Shown piece after piece: positions 37,223 through 50,536 of a stretch of DNA of 64,000 bases (position 1 is the first letter of the stretch; each line of letters begins with the position of its first letter). Under the pieces are notes generated by a model, which saw only the letters and a list, made by a program, of their open reading frames with translations, searched no databases and was not told the origin of the DNA. The stretch comes from Tetrahymena thermophila SB210 (taxonomy: Eukaryota; Ciliophora; Oligohymenophorea; Hymenostomatida; Tetrahymenidae): positions 533,442 to 597,441 of the forward strand of contig NW_002476326.1 in the NCBI RefSeq assembly GCF_000189635.1, read 5' to 3'. Both the position numbers and the translations under genes were made by a program.

Positions 37223-40200
37223 TCATTGACTCACTACTTAGTTAGTGCGAAATACATGTTAATCAGATACTAAATCTTTAATTGTATACTTTTTTCTTAC
37301 ACCTGTTGAAGTTTATGGGCGAGCATTGTTTAATACTAAAACTTTTCCTTAACTTTACTTTTCTTTATTTTACTGTTATTGTGGATTATCAAGATTTTAA
37401 GAATTTCCTCCCTTAACACTTACGGTCATTTAAGATTATTCCTTATAAAAATTGGTAGAAGTTGCTGATTTAATCTTTGAAGTTAAATCCATTTTTTATG
37501 AACTAGATTTGGTAGATTAAGGATTTACTTTTATTATTTGGTTTTAAAAATTAATATTTTATTTATTTTTGAATAAAAACTTACTTTCTTCATTAAAATC
37601 TCTTTATACGTTGTCAATTCTATAAAAGAAGTAATTTTTATCATTTTCTTAATTTTAGTTTTAATCTGTTTATTATAAAAGTAAAAAATAAATCAATAAA
37701 TTGCTTAGATTATTCCAATATAATTTACCTTTTTATGGTTTAGTTACAGGATCTATAATAACATTATTGTTCATTTTGCCTATGCTGTTTTTAATAAAAT
37801 TATTTACAATAGATTTATGAGATGTATTTGTATTTGGGTTGCTCTAGAACGGACTACTGAATCCTGCTATATATTAATTTGGTGATACATATCTGTTATT
37901 AAACTAATTAAAGACTTTATTCTATCTATTTCCTACTAAAGGATGAGCTGACTATGGTCTGATTACATTTTCATTTCCTAAATTATTGTCTTCTTTCCTT
38001 TTGTTTTCTGTTTTAATATCATTTTAGTTCACATTTTTATTTTATTGTGACTACTGGTTGGAAGGCTCTTTTTTGTTAGACTGAGTTGAAGAACTCTAAT
38101 GTGGCCCATTATTAGTATTTTTATCGTTCTTTTTAGTTTCGATTGAATTTTTATGATCCTTAGGAGTAGTTTATGGCTGATTTTAACCATTTGAGTAAAT
38201 AATTAGTGGTGCCTCTCTAATTTTTTGAGCTTCCTATTTAAATTCTTTGATTATTTACTCCAATTTCATAGCATCTTTAGTTTAGCTTGAAATCATTTCA
38301 TTCTTAATAAAATTATTAACTTCTGGTTTTTTAGCTAATTCATTTTATCTAGGTTTCGTTTATGCTGAAAAAGGACGAATTTTAAAATTACTTTGTAAAT
38401 TATCACTCATTGATTTGCTGATATTGAAATAAGCAACTAAAGGATTTTGACCTTTAATCTCATTATTTTTATTAGAAGCATTATTGTTTATATTATTATT
38501 ACTGTTAATATCTTTAAGATATTCTTTAATTTCTTTTGTTTCTTTTGTGTCCTTTAAATTACTAGGCTAAGAGATCAATTTCTGCTACTACTACTACTAC
38601 TACTACTACTACTATTGAGGATGGTTTATTGTATCTTTTTACTTTTATTCAAGAGAAGCTTTTATATCTTTATTATTTTAACTATTTCCAGGAGTGTTTT
38701 CTTTGCTCTATTTTATTTTTTCTTATACCATTAAACCTTCATCTAGAGAGCTCTAAATCCTCTTTTTTTGTTCCAATTCCTACTCATCATTTTTATTTTT
38801 ATTTTAAGATTTACCTTAAACATGGTATTAATTAGCTTTTTGATTAAACTCTCCGCCTGAAACATTATTGTTATTACTACTATAGTTTTTTTCTGCTTAT
38901 TTTTCTGTAGCTTAAGTTAAAACTCTATGTGAATTTAAAGGATTCTCCAATGGAGAGTGTTATGAGCTTAAAATTTGATTTGATTTTTAAATTTATTGGC
39001 TTTAAGAGTTTACTTTGTGGGTAGGCAAATAAGACTGTTACTGTTATGTTTATAAATCTAATTTCAGTTTTTTATCTTCATTTTAATTTTATTTCTTTTC
39101 ATCGTTGGTTGCTTGACTGTTGCTGTTAGATTAGTAATTAATTCCTTGTTAAGTAGTTGACTAACGTGTACTACCACTCTTCTTTTTATCATCATTAAGT
39201 ATACTGCTGTCAGTAATCAACGACATCTTTTTTTTATTATAAGTCATTATCTCTTTGTTTTTACTTAAATATCTCCCTATATTATTATTGTTTGAAGTTG
39301 AAGCAGCATTATTATTACCCATAACTAATACCTCTCGATTAGCATTATTATTGATATTATGATAATTTGATGAGGAAGAAGAAGAAGAATCACTCCTATC
39401 AATTTGCTTCGCTTATTTGTTGTTTCTAGGATCAGTTAAATCCTCATTAAATTGGTTTTTTAAGTCTTGTTAATTATCTATTTAATTTGCATTATTTTTG
39501 TATGATTTAACATTTAGATTATTATATTCGTTGTTAATATTTTCTTACATTCTTTGCTAATATAACAGCTTTTCCTTATCTCTACCAACACTTGTTTAAG
39601 GTCTTCTCATATGATAAGGTAATACTGATGGTTGACCCTGTATTTTATTATCAAAGTCATTTAATTCTAAAGATCTTTTATTATTATCTATCTTGTGTTG
39701 AAATGCTGCAGCCATTTCTTAATCTTCTTCTATAATTCTATTTAGCATATTATAATTCCCCTTATCATATACTTCAATCTTATCATTGATAACCTAGCTT
39801 GAAGAGTTTTTTAGAGCATTATTTTACCAAGAATTAGAATTTTATGGTTATCCCGTCATGGGTCTTTCACTCTTTTTAGGAAATGTTTCAATTAATTCCG
39901 ATGTCTTTGGACGCTAAAGTGGATTCTTTTCTAGCAGCTTATTAATAAAGCTAACAAGTTTTGGAGAATAAACACTTGGCAATGGCTTCGGAAATTTATG
40001 GACTATATTAAACCCTAAAGCAATTAAATTCTCTCCTTAAAATGGTGGCTCAAGAGCTATTTTATTAACATTTTAAAATAAGTACTTATTAAAAAAATAA
40101 ATAAATTACCGCTAATGTGATATAGCACTATTCCAATTGCCCAAATATCTACCTAATTATTTTAAAATTATTGATTTTAACTAATTATAAATTATTAATT

Positions 40201-41418
40201 AATTTACTTTAAAATCGTATGGTTACTATTTAACAAGCTCAGGAGCAAGATACAGAGGAGTACCTACTCTAGTTCCTTACAATGCAGCTTGGCTTGATAC
40301 TATTTTAGAGACACCTAAGTCACCTAACTATTAAAAGAAGAAGTTTTAATAGCTTATTTAATTGTTTGAGTTTTGAATAAAGTGAAATTAAATTATAAAT
40401 CTAAATATAGATAAAATAATCTACAAAAAATTCCTTTTCATTTCTTTTGACAAAAATGAAAAATAAATAAATAAATCCTATTAAAATATAAAAATTAGCA
40501 ATGTATTATAATTGAAAACGATCAATTAGTTTAATTTAAATCAGTCAAATTGATAGAATTTTTACCTTGACTTTTCTATCTTTAGTGAGAAATATATTTA
40601 ATGTCTTGATATCTCTATGTATTATATTATTTTTATGCAAATAATCAACTGCTTTAATCAAATCATAAGCAAATTCCCATATTTCTGTTTCGGTAAACTA
40701 TTTTTTTCTCTCTCTACGATATCTAAGAAGCTATTTTTTTAAAATTATTTACATTTATTAATCAGTTTCAGTGAAAAATTTTTTAATTATTCATTTAAAT
40801 TAATTAGCAAGCGATAGGTAATCCAAAATACAATAAATTTAATTGATGATGCTGTAACTTTTTTTTAGAAATATTATTTTTTTGGTGATTTTCAGATCAA
40901 AGTATCATCCTAATAACAATGGATAATAAATATAATGGCTTGCATGATTTAAGAATTACTGAATTGATATTTAAAAATGTATTTGAACCATAGAATAATA
41001 GAAATAATATTTATGTATTAACTTATTAAAGATCACCTCCATCTGCGTATTCCATCACTATATAAAGACAATCATGCTCTACAAAAGAAGTGTAGTATCT
41101 GATAATATTTTCATGTCTGACTTTACGTAGAATTTGCGCCTCCTTAAGAGCTTCTTTTTAATGCTTATTACTCATGTGTTTGATATTTATTTTCTTCACT
41201 ACATACTCTTTTTTGTTGATATTAGATATTGCTCTATACACTACACCATACGAACCTCTACCTAATTCCTTCACTATAGTAAAATCAGAAACACATGATC
41301 CTATTTATCGCTTATTGTCTTCGTGCTCCTATTTTTCTGAATTGATATCTACACCATTCATCAAACGTGCTTTTTCTTTATCAGATTCAGATCTTTACTA
41401 TCGATTGTTTGTATTCAT
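37223..41418 (-). CDS. NIMA-related (NEK) Ser/Thr kinase with long Q/N-rich tail
   Basis: Seven exons on the minus strand (41418-41023, 40730-40566, 40327-40208, 40152-40110, 40056-37729, 37665-37585, 37527-37223), all in phase, give 1145 aa. The kinase domain begins near residue 45 (FTIVKELGRGSYGVVYRA). It has VVKKI, an EALKEAQILRKVRHENIIRYY block, MEYADGGDL, HRDIKTLN, GDLGVSK and GTPLYLAPE, followed by VDIWAIGIVLYHI; this is the NEK pattern, with Thr for Pro in the HRDxKxxN motif. The tail (about residues 290-1145) is dominated by Asn, Gln, Ser and Lys and includes a run of twelve Gln, ten of them TAG codons. The last short exons carry a basic KKYTIKDLV motif. Ciliate NEKs commonly control cilia length and basal bodies; the role here is inferred. 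It converges on the NEK-IFT57 gene. Confidence 0.88.
38585..38614. repeat. (CTA)10 microsatellite encoding poly-Gln as TAG codons
   Basis: Ten CTA units on the plus strand are ten consecutive TAG codons in the minus-strand NEK frame, flanked by a CAA and a CAG codon, making twelve Gln. Under the standard code this would be ten stops in a row. Confidence 0.9.
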
Positions 41419-42761
41419 TTAATCTAAATATATATGTATTTTTCTATATTTTACTGCTATTTTAAGGCTTGCTAATATATCTTAATTGATTTAATCAGTT
41501 TAACTTTACTGATTCACAACAACTATAAAAAATGCAAGATGCTTTCAGTGATATTTTATGAAAAAATCAACAGAATCTACTTTCTTCTTTATATATTTAA
41601 AAACTAAACTGCTATTTATTTTCTTCTTTTTACTTTTTGCTCTTAAAGACTTCCCTTTTTGTTTACTATTTATTCCCTAACGATTAAATAAAAGATAAAT
41701 TTAATGATTATAATAGACCTAAACATAAATAACTATAGCTCTTAACTCCTTATCTAAAATTGTAAAATATTTTAAAAATTGTATTACAATCTCAAACAAT
41801 TTATTTTTATTTTTTATTAGAATACTATTATATTATTTTAATTATGCTGAATGATATCTGTATTTGCTTACGAAATATGTTATTTCTTGTTAATTGCTAA
41901 TGATACTGGAAAATAAATACAATCTGAATTATCTAAAAATATTCAACAAAAATGTGCTTTAAGAATATTGTATTACCTTTAAGTATTAAATACAATGATT
42001 ATTTATTTTATTTCCACTATAGACAACTAGCTTAATGTCCTTAATATAATTAAATTTGCTTTATTTCCTTCAAAAATGATCTTATTTTGGCAAATCTACT
42101 ATTGATTTTATTAGTTTCTTTTTATTCTTATCTAATCACCTCTTACAGCGCTTTAAAAAATAAAGATAGAGTTGTTGTCTTTTTTTGGTAAGCTTTTTTA
42201 AAAAGTTTGTTTTTAATTAGCAATATCTAATATTTTTTAGAAAAAAAAATTAACAAAAAGAAAAGCTTTATGTATTCATTTATCTATTCATAACCATTAT
42301 GCTGAACCTAGTTAAATAGGTTCTATTTGATTCAAATACATACAAAAATTAGAAATATTATTTTTAGTTACCATCTTAGGTAACTTTGCAAATTAATTAT
42401 AACTTGATAAAATGTGTTTCTAATAACTTGAATTTTTTTATGAATTCATTTTTCATTTTAGTAAATTTAATTTTCTGATTTTGTACAGTTAAATAAATAA
42501 TAACAACATTTAAAATTTTTTAAAGTGTATTTTTTGTTTAAAATCGTTTTTATAAAATGTATTTTTTTAATCTTAAATTTATAAACTTTAAATTCTGCTA
42601 AATTTTAATTTTGCTTTTTCAAATTAAATATAATAGATTAAATTTTTTCAAAAAAGTATTTATAAAATCCAAATAATAAAAATTTTGAAAGTATTAAATT
42701 AGCTTGTCACAATAAATAATTAATTATATATTTTTACTAAAATAATTATAATAATTTTAAT
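41419..42761. other. AT-rich intergenic region
   Basis: Presumed promoter of the NEK gene and 3' flank of the first two-TM paralogue. No exon was recognised. Confidence 0.6.
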
Positions 42762-44684
42762 TCAATTATCTTATTTTTAATCTTAATAACTTTCATCTTA
42801 ACAATTACTGCTATTTTTTTTTAAAGCAACTGAATTACAATTTTTAGATTAAATTAAATTAAAATTTTGTATATAATTATCTATTTTTTTAACACAATCA
42901 ATCTAATTATCAATTTCAATATCTGATTTGCTGTTTTCTTATTTTTATTCCTCATTTTGAGATAATATATTTTTGTCATTTGATGTATTTATAATTTAGT
43001 CTTCATTTTTCTAGCTACAGCTTTCTTGTAATTTTGGAGAATCTATTTAACTAAAATATTTGCTTTCATCTTAAAATCTTGAAGGGGATTGAGGAGATTG
43101 AGGGGTGAAATCATTTAAATTAAATTTACTTGAGTTAAATGCTTTTAAATTTATAATTGATTAGTCTTTTTGCAATTTATTAAAATTAAAAGAGTTAAAG
43201 ATACTATTTTCTCTCTAACGACCATCACCTTATATTTTAGATTTACTATCAAAAGTCTAAGATAAATCTTTATTTTATTTAATATTAGAAAAATCTATTT
43301 GATAAAATAGGTTTTTGAGTAAAATAAACTAAATTTAAGTATTCATAATTGTTTTGATGCTTTTCATATTTTCTATTTCTTGCATTTACTACTTTACATT
43401 TTAAGAAACAAACCCAAAGAATTATTTTATTTTTCTAAGGTAAGAAGATTCATTTTCATCTTCATCTTCAATTTAAAATTAGTTTTCTTCTTTCTTTTCA
43501 TTCTTAGCATCTTACAAATAATTATGAGCATTTGAAACTTTCATTGAGCTCTTTTTGTTGAAAATAGAACTTCTCTTTTTTTTTTCTTTTTAATTAGATT
43601 CTTTTTTATTTAAACTTTGGTTTTCTTATGAAAATATATCTTTATGAAGTCTATTTTGAAGCTTAAGTAAATTATATGGCTTAATAAATAAGCAACCAAA
43701 GAAAAACAATACTTGAAAAGTTCCTCCTAACTGAGAAAGTGCCCCAGTAATTTTTTAATAGGTTCTAAAATAGTTATTTTCTTTATTTTTGTCTAAGAAA
43801 AGTGAAATATTAAAGAATTCATTTGTAGTTTTTGACTATAACTGATAGCGATCTGTTACAAATTAAAGTTATGTCTAAGTTTAATAATTCTCAGCAAAAT
43901 AACCTATATCGTCCTACACATGTGTATTAGAAAAAATGAAATTGCTTTTCAAAAGATAATCATAAAAGATATTGTAAAATTGAGTTTTACCTACGCTTTT
44001 AAAAGGCTTTTCAAAGTTTTATGTTTATACATTTCTATCTATGTAATAAATTTAAGCGTTTGATGTTTTAAGAATTTCTTATCTTAAATTAGCTGGTTTA
44101 CAATTTGGTTTATCAGTACATTCAATAATTTTGAAAATAAGAACAGAAAATTTATCTTAATCAAATTACCCTTCCAGGTAAAGATCATTGTTTCCTTTTA
44201 TGCAGTACTGCTTTTAGTAAGGCTAATTCAAAAAATATTATTTAGTGTCTATCATTTAAAAGTCATCTTCTGAGCAAGGCCCAGTAGGAATTTAGTTGAC
44301 TATAAAATTTGAAACAACTTTCCCGTTTTAATTAGTTTATTCTTTGTATTCAAAGTAAGCCTCTACAGTAAAAATATCCTCATCTAAATAAGCGTTACCA
44401 TCCTAGTCTTAAAGTCCAATCATAAAATTGAATTAATCCTTACTTAGAGAATATCTACTAGGTATCTAAACATATGTTTGCTCGTAAATTAGATTAGGAT
44501 TTAGTCTACCAAATATTTAATAAAATTATTGATACAACAATGCGCAAAGTAATCCACCTACAATAATAGTTGCAAAGCCTCCAAGTCTTGAAGTATATTT
44601 GCTCTTTCCTTCATACTTTAATCCTACTTCAGCACCAAAAATGTCGATCTTTGATATAAACCCGAGTAACGCGTCCGTTTTCAT
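42762..44684 (-). CDS. two-TM membrane protein, tandem paralogue A
   Basis: An intronless frame of 640 aa from ATG at 44684 to TGA at 42762. A short cytosolic N terminus with KIDIFGAEVGLKYEGK is followed by TM1 (about residues 35-57, LGGFATIIVGGLLCALL). A roughly 260-residue Cys-containing region with paired motifs (GPCSEDDFQ, CTDKPNCKPA) is probably lumenal or extracellular. TM2 (about residues 315-345) begins TGALSQLGGTFQVLFFFGC. The C-terminal 290 residues are Lys/Asn/Glu-rich and cytosolic. The layout (FG motif, GG before TM1, exoplasmic domain, SQLGG before TM2) matches a ciliate-expanded transmembrane family known only as putative transmembrane proteins. It is one of three tandem copies and matches paralogue C over its full length. 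Function is unknown; the Cys pattern suggests a disulphide-stabilised surface domain. Confidence 0.85.
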
Positions 44685-45359
44685 TTCAATTAATCTTTAT
44701 TGATTTCTTTCTTTCTTTTTTGGTTCTACTTTTTTTTTACTAATTATTTCTTAATTAAATATAGTAATTTATATAAATCGATAGAGCTAATTTTTTATAG
44801 CTACTCATTAAATTTAATAACTTGTCATAACCATAAACGCATACAAATAAAAAATCTAATATTTTGAAATAAAAAAATGAATTTTGTTTTTATGGATAAT
44901 ATACTTTTCCTCTAATTATAATAAATTTATAATAAATAAAAATTTTAAGTTTTGAACATTAGAAAAAATTAAAAAGAATTATTTGTAAAATTGATGTTAA
45001 AGACAATAATTGTGGAATTTAAGAAGGAGATAGCAATTTTATAATTTTCAGTTAAATTATTAAGTTATTTAAATAATATGTCATACATATTAATTCTTTT
45101 TTATTTATTTATGAAAACAAAAAATTGACAAAATTTAAAAAAAAGACTGATTAACATTTTGATAAATTTTTCATTCTATTTTTGACAATTAAAAAAAGGA
45201 AAGTGATGTTTTGCGAGTATTTGGAAATAAATAGATTAATTATTTGAAGTTAAACAAAGAATATTTTTTTATAATAAATGCATACAAATTATTAATTTAA
45301 TTTAGTTTTCTCTCATACAGCTTTAATTTCTATTTATAATTAGTATATTTAGATAATCT
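44685..45359. other. AT-rich intergenic region
   Basis: Upstream region of paralogue A and 3' flank of the pseudogene copy. Nothing recognisable was found. Confidence 0.55.
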
Positions 45360-46990
45360 ATTTGTATTTTTAGATTAATTTTAATTGAATTAAATATTTT
45401 CATGTAGCTTTTTAAATCTAATAGATGGATTTTTGCTTTTTATATTGATTTCAGATTTTCTATTTTCTTATCCTTAATCAAAATTTTGAGATATTTTTAA
45501 CTATTTATTTAATTTATTCAATTCTGTCATAATTCTTATAGCAAAATTATCCCGTAAAATTAAAGAATTCTTTTAATTTATAACTTTACTACTTTTTTTC
45601 ATTTTTTGATAGAGAATAGCGCTCAAAATCAACTATTTTATTACTACTTATGAAAAGGTCATTTATATTTTTTGTTTTTTAATAGCTTACAAATTAATTA
45701 CTATATTGTTTATTAAGGTTATTAAATATTCTTTTGCCCTACTATCTAGGAAAATAAGATTTACTTACTATCTGAAACTTAAGTTTGCATGATATATAAT
45801 TAACATAATTTTTGAAAAATAAATACATTAGATCAAATAAATTTTTGAGAAAGTTAAACTAAATTTTATAATTAATTATAGTTTTAATGCTTCTAATATT
45901 TTCTATTTCTTATTATTATTGTGTTACATACTGCTATGGTAATCATTCTAAAAAATTACTTTATTTTTCTAATTAATTCCTTTACTTTTCCAATAACATT
46001 TTTTTCTTTCCCTTATAAATATAATAAAAAATTAAATTTACTTTACTCATTTTTATCAGACAACACTGAATTTATTCTATTATTTTACTCTTTTTGGAAA
46101 TTTTTTTTTATTTAGATTTTGTTTTCTTTGCGAAATCTATTTTTAAGCTTTAATAAATTTTGAGGTTTATTAAAACACATCCTAAAAAAGTACTTAAAAA
46201 TTCCCTCCCAATTGAGAAAAACTTCAGCAATTTTATTATTAGATCTAATAGCTATTTTCTTTATTTTATTTAAATAAATTTCTAAATAAAAGAATTCGCT
46301 TGATATATTTGACTAAAATTATTAACTAATATATCACTAATAAATTGAAGTTATGTTTAAGTTTTCAAAGACTAAAAATAGCCCTGTGTCATCTTAAATA
46401 TGAGTAATATAAAAAATAAAACTACTCTAAAAATAATCATAAAAAATCTTATTGAATAAAGTTTTACAAATAATTTTAAAAGGTTTCTAAAAGTTATGAA
46501 TTTTTAAAATACTGTATGTATAAAAGATGTATGCATAAGAATTTTTGAAAAACTATTATCCTATAACAATCAGTTTGCAATTAAGTTTATCTGTAAATTC
46601 AATAATTTAAAACCAAGAGCTAAAAAATCTTTTGCTCTTGCTAACCTTCAAGATAAAGCTCATTTTAATTTATTAAACAATAGTATTTTTAGTAAGGTTA
46701 ACTCATGAAATAAACTTTAATATCCATTATTTAAAAATCATGCGCCATACAAGCTTAAGTGGTAACTTTTTTCACTATCAAATCATAAATGACTGTATCA
46801 TTTTATATAGTCTATACTTTATATGAAAAGTAAGCCTCAATAGTAAATATATTATCATAAATAATAGGAATACCATTTTAATAATAAATTTCAATAATAA
46901 AATTAAATTTATCCTTAGTAAAATTACATTCTGCAGGAATTTAAACATAAATATGTTGATAAATCAGTAAATTTATCAATGATTTTGTTT
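45360..46990 (-). pseudogene. decayed middle copy (B) of the two-TM membrane-protein family
   Basis: The sequence lines up with the minus-strand paralogues A and C over most of their length. Recognisable relics include the IYVQIP segment after TM1 (near 46950), the region around TM2 (near 46170-46230, where NWEG and FRMC appear in a shifted frame), a KPQNLLKLKNRF relic of the KPYNLLKLQNRL motif, and the 3' end near 45400. The first 70 or so codons with TM1 are missing, the reading frame changes repeatedly, and base composition has drifted to higher AT. The 3' end is closer to paralogue C than to A. It is a non-functional tandem duplicate. Confidence 0.8.
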
Positions 46991-47262
46991 TAAAATATTT
47001 TTTTAAGTATTTTATATTAAAATTTTTATTTAAAAAATAAATATTATAAATACCATATTTACTCCAAATCAATCAAATTATTAATTTTTGAAGATATTTT
47101 ATTATTAAGGAAAAAATATTTAGACTGAATTAGAGTGAACAATTTTTCGAAGCAGATCTTAAAATATTATATTGCAATATCTAGTTATATGTAATTTGAA
47201 ATAAAAAAAACACACTATAAAAATATAAATTAGTTTATTAAGAGTATATATATAATTGAGAT

Positions 47263-49185
47263 TCATTAATTTTATTTTTAATTTGTACTTTAATTGTTTT
47301 TTATGTCTTTACTATTTAACTAACCTATTGAATTTTAAAATTAATTTTTATTTAAACTTTTAATCGAATTAAATATTTTTATGTAGCTTTCTAGATCTTA
47401 GATAGAGGGACTTTGACTTTCTACATCAATCTCAGATTTGTTTTTTTCTTGATTTTAATCAAAATTTTAAGACAATTTAAACTATTTAGATGAAATCTCA
47501 GGACTTACATCATCTTTCTTAGAGGAACCGATATCACGTAATAGAGGAGAATTCTATTTACTAAAAAATTTACTGTTATCCTCCTCATTTTTTATTAGAG
47601 AATGAACTGTCATATCAGCTATTTTATCATTTTTAATGTTAAAGTCATTTATATTTAACATTTTCAAATTGCTGAAGGACTGATTATTGTATTATTTAAA
47701 AATATTAGATTAATTGAAAAATATATTTTCTTTTGAGCAGGTTTCTATGAGATTCTTTGATTTATTGTCAAAAACTTAAGATTATTGATTTATTAACTTA
47801 ATTTTTAAAAAATCTATTTAATAAAATAAATTTTTGAGAAAGATAAACTAAATTTAAGTATTGATTATTGTTTTAATACTCCTCATATTTTCTATTTCTT
47901 AGTATTACTGCTTAATATACTATGGTACGATTCCCAAAAACTCTTTTAGTTTTTCTATAAATTAAAATTTATTTGATTCTTAATCTGGTATCTTTTCCTC
48001 ATCAATGTAATCAAGTTAAGACTAATTTATAATATTTTAAATTGTACTTTATGCTTTGAAATTAAAAGATGAATTTTTTCTCTTTTTGTTGCTTTTTGGA
48101 GATGATTCTTTTTTATTTAAATTTTGATTTTCTACTGAAAATATATCTTTATGAAGTCTGTTTTTAAGTTTGAGTAAGTTGTATGGCTAGATAAATAAAC
48201 AACCTAAAAAAAATAATACTTAAAAATTTCCTCCCAATTGAGAAAGTGCTTCAGGAATTTTTTTGTAAGATCTGTAATAGCTATTTTCTTTATTTTTATC
48301 TAAGTATATTGAGATTTCAAAAAATTCATTTGTAGTTTTAGATTAAAGTTAATAGCGATCATTCACAAACTAAAGCTGTGTTTAAATACTCAAAGACTCA
48401 ACTAGTAGACCTATGTCATCTGAAATTTTAGTATTTGTAAAAACAAAACTACTTTACTAAAGATAATCATAAAAAATGTTATAGTATTAAGTTTTGCCAA
48501 CATTTTTAAAAGGTTACTCAAAATTTTGAGTTTATACAATTCTATCTGTATAATAGATTTATGCATAAGAAGTTTTTATAAACTATTATCTTATATCAGG
48601 TGACTTGCAACTAGGTTTATCAATACATTCAGAAATTTTAAATTACAGAACTGAAAAAAAATTTTGATCAAATTACCCTTCAAGATAAAGTTCATTTTAA
48701 TTTTTTAAGCAATAATATTTTTAATAAGGCTAGCTGAGAAAGTAACCTTTAATATCTTCTACTTAAAAATCATCTTCTGTACAAGGCCCCACTGGAACTT
48801 TATTACTTACTAATTCATAAGTTGTTGTACCATTTTACACAATAGGTTTTTTAAACTAAAAAATGGCTTCAATTGTAAATATATCTTCATCTATAACAGG
48901 ATTAGTATTTTAATCTTAAAGTCCAATCATAAAACTAAATTAATGGGTAGTTAGGTTATATCTTCTTGGTATTTCAACAAAATTTTACTCATAAATTAAA
49001 TTTGAATTAACTCTATTATAGATTTAGTAGAACTATTGATAAAATATGGCACTAATTAAGCATCCTACAATCAAAGTTGCAAATCCTCCAAGTCTTGATG
49101 TATATTTATTTTGTCCCTCATATTTTAATCCAACTTCAGCTCCAAATATGTCAATTCTTTTGATAAATCTTAAAGCACTTAGCAT
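47263..49185 (-). CDS. two-TM membrane protein, tandem paralogue C
   Basis: An intronless frame of 640 aa from ATG at 49185 to TGA at 47263, exactly the length of paralogue A. It shares the N-terminal RIDIFGAEVGLKYEG, the TM1 block LGGFATLIVGCLISAIF, the GPCTEDDFQ and CIDKPSCKSP motifs of the exoplasmic domain, and the LSQLGGNFQVLFFLGCLF start of TM2. The cytosolic tail diverges more, with insertions and deletions in Asn/Lys-rich stretches. The pattern of conserved exoplasmic and TM regions with a freely changing tail suggests selection on the membrane and outer parts. No intron or frame break was found. The spacing from the middle pseudogene copy is only about 270 bp. Confidence 0.85.
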
Positions 49186-50536
49186 TTATAATAATAAATT
49201 TTCAGATACAATTGGTTTTTATTTCTTTCCTTTATTTTTTAACTTTTATGCAATTAATGAATGAATGCTAAAATTGAACAATCAGATAAAAGTCTTAATT
49301 AGGTTTGTAATTATTGATATAAATGAAAGGTTCTTTTTCTATAATAAAATAAAAAATGTATTTTGTAGCTGGTTGAAAATTTTGTAAGCTTCAAGCAAAT
49401 TTAAAAGAACACTTAGAGTTATCAAATGATTGATTTAGATATTTATTTATTCTATTTTATAGATGTTATATTTTCTTATTTAAATGAGTATTGGCTAATA
49501 CAATTTTTTTTATTTCTCTTTGTTTTATACAAATAAATTAAGATAAAAAAAATTTATTTATGCCACATATTTTTATAAATTATAATTCCAATTAAATAAT
49601 TAACATTTTTACTTTTATTTTTTAGATATTTTATTATAATTTTAAATAAGAAATATTTTAGAGACCAAAATACAACCTATTTCCTATTTAATAGAAAAAA
49701 ATATTATGTTTTAAGTGAGGTGAGAGGGCTTGAAAATGTTTAATTACTTAAATATTATTTGATACTATTTTACATCTTTTATTTGCTATGGAAATATTAT
49801 TTCCTCTTAAATACAGCTTTTACCAAATTCTTAAAATTACAAGTATATTTTTGAAGATGTGTTTTATTAAATTTGTAGATATTTACTGTAAATAGATAGT
49901 TGTTACATAATAGCTTTCTTTATTTATTTTTTAAAAATAAAATTTTATTTATTGATTTTAAATTAAATTAATTTATGAAAAAGTAAAATAAAATATTTTG
50001 GTTTTTAGTTAAATTATTTTTGAAATTTTTATAAGTTAATTATCTCAATGATAATTTAATTTAGGCATGTTGAATAAAATAGCATTCTAGTTATATTAAA
50101 TTAATTTACTTGTTTATCTTTTGTAAAAATGAAAGCATCAATTAATAATTTAGCTCTTTCAATTATATTCATAAAAAAATACACTTATTATTAAAAAATT
50201 ATAATAGCAACAATTATTTTGCAAAAAAATGGTAAAGTAGAGTGAAAAATGCTTAATAATGTAGAGTAAAATAAATTAATTACTGATTTTGATATATTTT
50301 TTGATAAGATAGGAGATTATCTATTTATTAAAAAGTCTATTTAGATATATTAAATTAGTTAATTAACTAATTTAATATCTATGTAAAAGAAGTAATCAAT
50401 AGAAACTTATTGTTTTTATAGTTAATATAATTAATTTGATAACCTATACTTAATAAATACTAAATAACATTATTATATATTTTTATCAGTTTTTTTGGTA
50501 AATAAAAGTATAAAATAAACAAATTAGCATTAATAA
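49186..50536. other. AT-rich divergent intergenic region
   Basis: Spacer between paralogue C (-) and the FYVE-type gene (+); it should contain both promoters. An ATTAGTTAATTAACTAAT-type palindrome lies near 50354-50371. No exon was recognised. Confidence 0.55.

Noticed and set aside
41174-41422. Plus-strand Met-initiated standard-code ORFs over 41.2 kb and 13.3-13.8 kb
   Set aside because: They are antisense shadows of the minus-strand NEK kinase and the acidic protein gene, which read far better in the ciliate code.
45921-46115. Plus-strand ORF in the middle of the two-TM cluster
   Set aside because: It lies antisense to the decayed paralogue B and has random AT-rich composition.
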